NCBI GenBank assembly: GCA_964566175.1
Contig: CAZMHU010000034.1
Span: forward strand, 1-5,785
Length of the DNA stretch: 5,785 nt
Origin: SIG589 sp964566175
GTDB taxonomy: Bacteria > Bacillota > Clostridia > Oscillospirales > Acutalibacteraceae
Direction: 5' to 3'
The notes under the pieces were generated by a model. It made no database searches and was not told the DNA's origin. It saw only the letters and a list, made by a program, of their open reading frames with translations. Positions 5,306 through 5,785 of the stretch are shown piece by piece. The translations under genes were made by a program, and so were the position numbers. How positions within the stretch are numbered: position 1 is the first letter of the stretch; each line of letters opens with the position of its first letter.

Positions 5306-5785
5306 TTATAATTTAATTTTTTCAAGCGCACCCTTTTCAAGCCGTGAAACTTGCGCCTGTGATATTCCTATCTCGCCAGACACCTCCATTTGGGTCTTGC
5401 CTTGCATAAACCTAAGCGATAGTATCTTTTTCTCGCGGTCGCTCAAAGCCTTTATCGCCTCTTTGAGTGCAATTTCCTGCAACCAGTTGTTATCGTCATT
5501 TCGGTCGCCGATTTGGTCAAGCATATATATTGTGTCCCCGCCGTCGGAAAATACCGGCTCATACAGTGACACGGGCTCAACAATACTTTCAAGCGCCTCG
5601 ACAACATCTTCTTGCGGCAGAGAAAGTTCTGTGGCGATTTCCTCTATTGTCGGCTCACGGAGATTTTTTGCGATAAACCGCTCTTTTACCTGCATTGCCT
5701 TATACGCCGTGTCTTTTACCGAACGGCTGACACGTATTGAATTATTATCCCGCAAATATCGGCGAATTTCACCTATTATCATCGG
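5306..5785 (-). CDS. sigG: RNA polymerase sporulation sigma factor SigG (5' end outside window)
   Basis: This sigma factor directs late gene expression in the engulfed forespore. 159 residues are visible, starting at a Pro that precedes MIIGEIRRYLRDN, so the first Met in the window is internal (end of region 2) and about 95-100 N-terminal residues lie beyond the right edge. What follows is region 3 (VSRSVKDTAYKAMQVKER, then REPTIEEIATELSLP) and region 4 (LSDREKKILSLRF, with the helix-turn-helix TQMEVSGEIGISQAQVSRLE). SigG is preferred over SigF because of RYLRDNN, AYKAMQVKER, PVSLYEPVFSDGGD and the QGKTQMEV segment, which follow B. subtilis SigG closely and differ from SigF. The protein ends soon after the helix-turn-helix, as in the family. 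It is followed by ymxH. In Bacillus and many Clostridia sigG lies next to spoIIGA-sigE, which could be tested upstream. Confidence 0.96.
   Translation of the reverse strand, partial: PMIIGEIRRYLRDNNSIRVSRSVKDTAYKAMQVKERFIAKNLREPTIEEIATELSLPQEDVVEALESIVEPVSLYEPVFSDGGDTIYMLDQIGDRNDDNNWLQEIALKEAIKALSDREKKILSLRFMQGKTQMEVSGEIGISQAQVSRLEKGALEKIKL

Noticed and set aside
5265..5310. SigE-like promoter (ATA, 17 nt, CATATATA on the minus strand) before ymxH
   Set aside because: The -10 matches the SigE consensus poorly in its second half and the region is alternating AT, so I did not list it as a feature.
5780..5782. ATG as the start of the sigma factor
   Set aside because: The preceding in-frame codon is Pro and the Pro-Met-Ile-Ile-Gly-Glu-Ile run is internal in SigG, so the gene simply continues past the window edge.

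Overview
The window looks like chromosomal DNA from an endospore-forming member of the Clostridia (Firmicutes). The signs are a SigG-type forespore sigma factor, a complete SpoIVB serine peptidase, a YlmC/YmxH-family sporulation protein and a BofC-C-domain-like protein, with AT-rich spacers and clear Shine-Dalgarno sites. The protein style (many Gly/Ala codons of the GGC/GCC type, moderate GC) resembles Oscillospiraceae/Ruminococcaceae-like gut Clostridia, but that is an impression and not a placement. I see no phage, insertion sequence, CRISPR, tRNA or rRNA.

Layout, left to right. Positions 1-2265 (minus) hold nearly all of a class A penicillin-binding protein (PBP1A type), cut off at its C-terminal tail by the window edge. 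A 229-bp divergent spacer (2266-2494) follows, with a tandem imperfect 29-bp repeat that carries promoter-like sequences for the PBP gene and a SigG/SigF-like promoter facing the other way. Next come a small membrane-anchored BofC-C-like protein (2495-2788, plus), then nagB for glucosamine-6-phosphate deaminase (2883-3590, plus) with its own near-consensus SigA promoter and a 12-bp inverted repeat over the -10. A terminator at 3598-3634 separates nagB from the convergent spoIVB (3633-4871, minus). Upstream of spoIVB are a strong minus-strand terminator (4953-4982), ymxH (4983-5261, minus) and the 3' two thirds of sigG (5306-5785, minus, running off the right edge).

How the genes relate: sigG directs late forespore transcription. 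SpoIVB is a forespore-made protease secreted into the intermembrane space, and in B. subtilis BofC restrains SpoIVB. Here sigG, ymxH, spoIVB and a BofC-C-like gene lie within 3.3 kb, interrupted only by nagB, whereas in B. subtilis sigG, spoIVB and bofC are at separate loci. The PBP and NagB both belong to peptidoglycan/amino-sugar metabolism but show no visible regulatory link to the sporulation genes. All genes belong to known families. The less ordinary points are the clustering, the stripped-down BofC-like protein with a forespore-type promoter, the tandem promoter repeat, and the inverted repeat at the nagB promoter.
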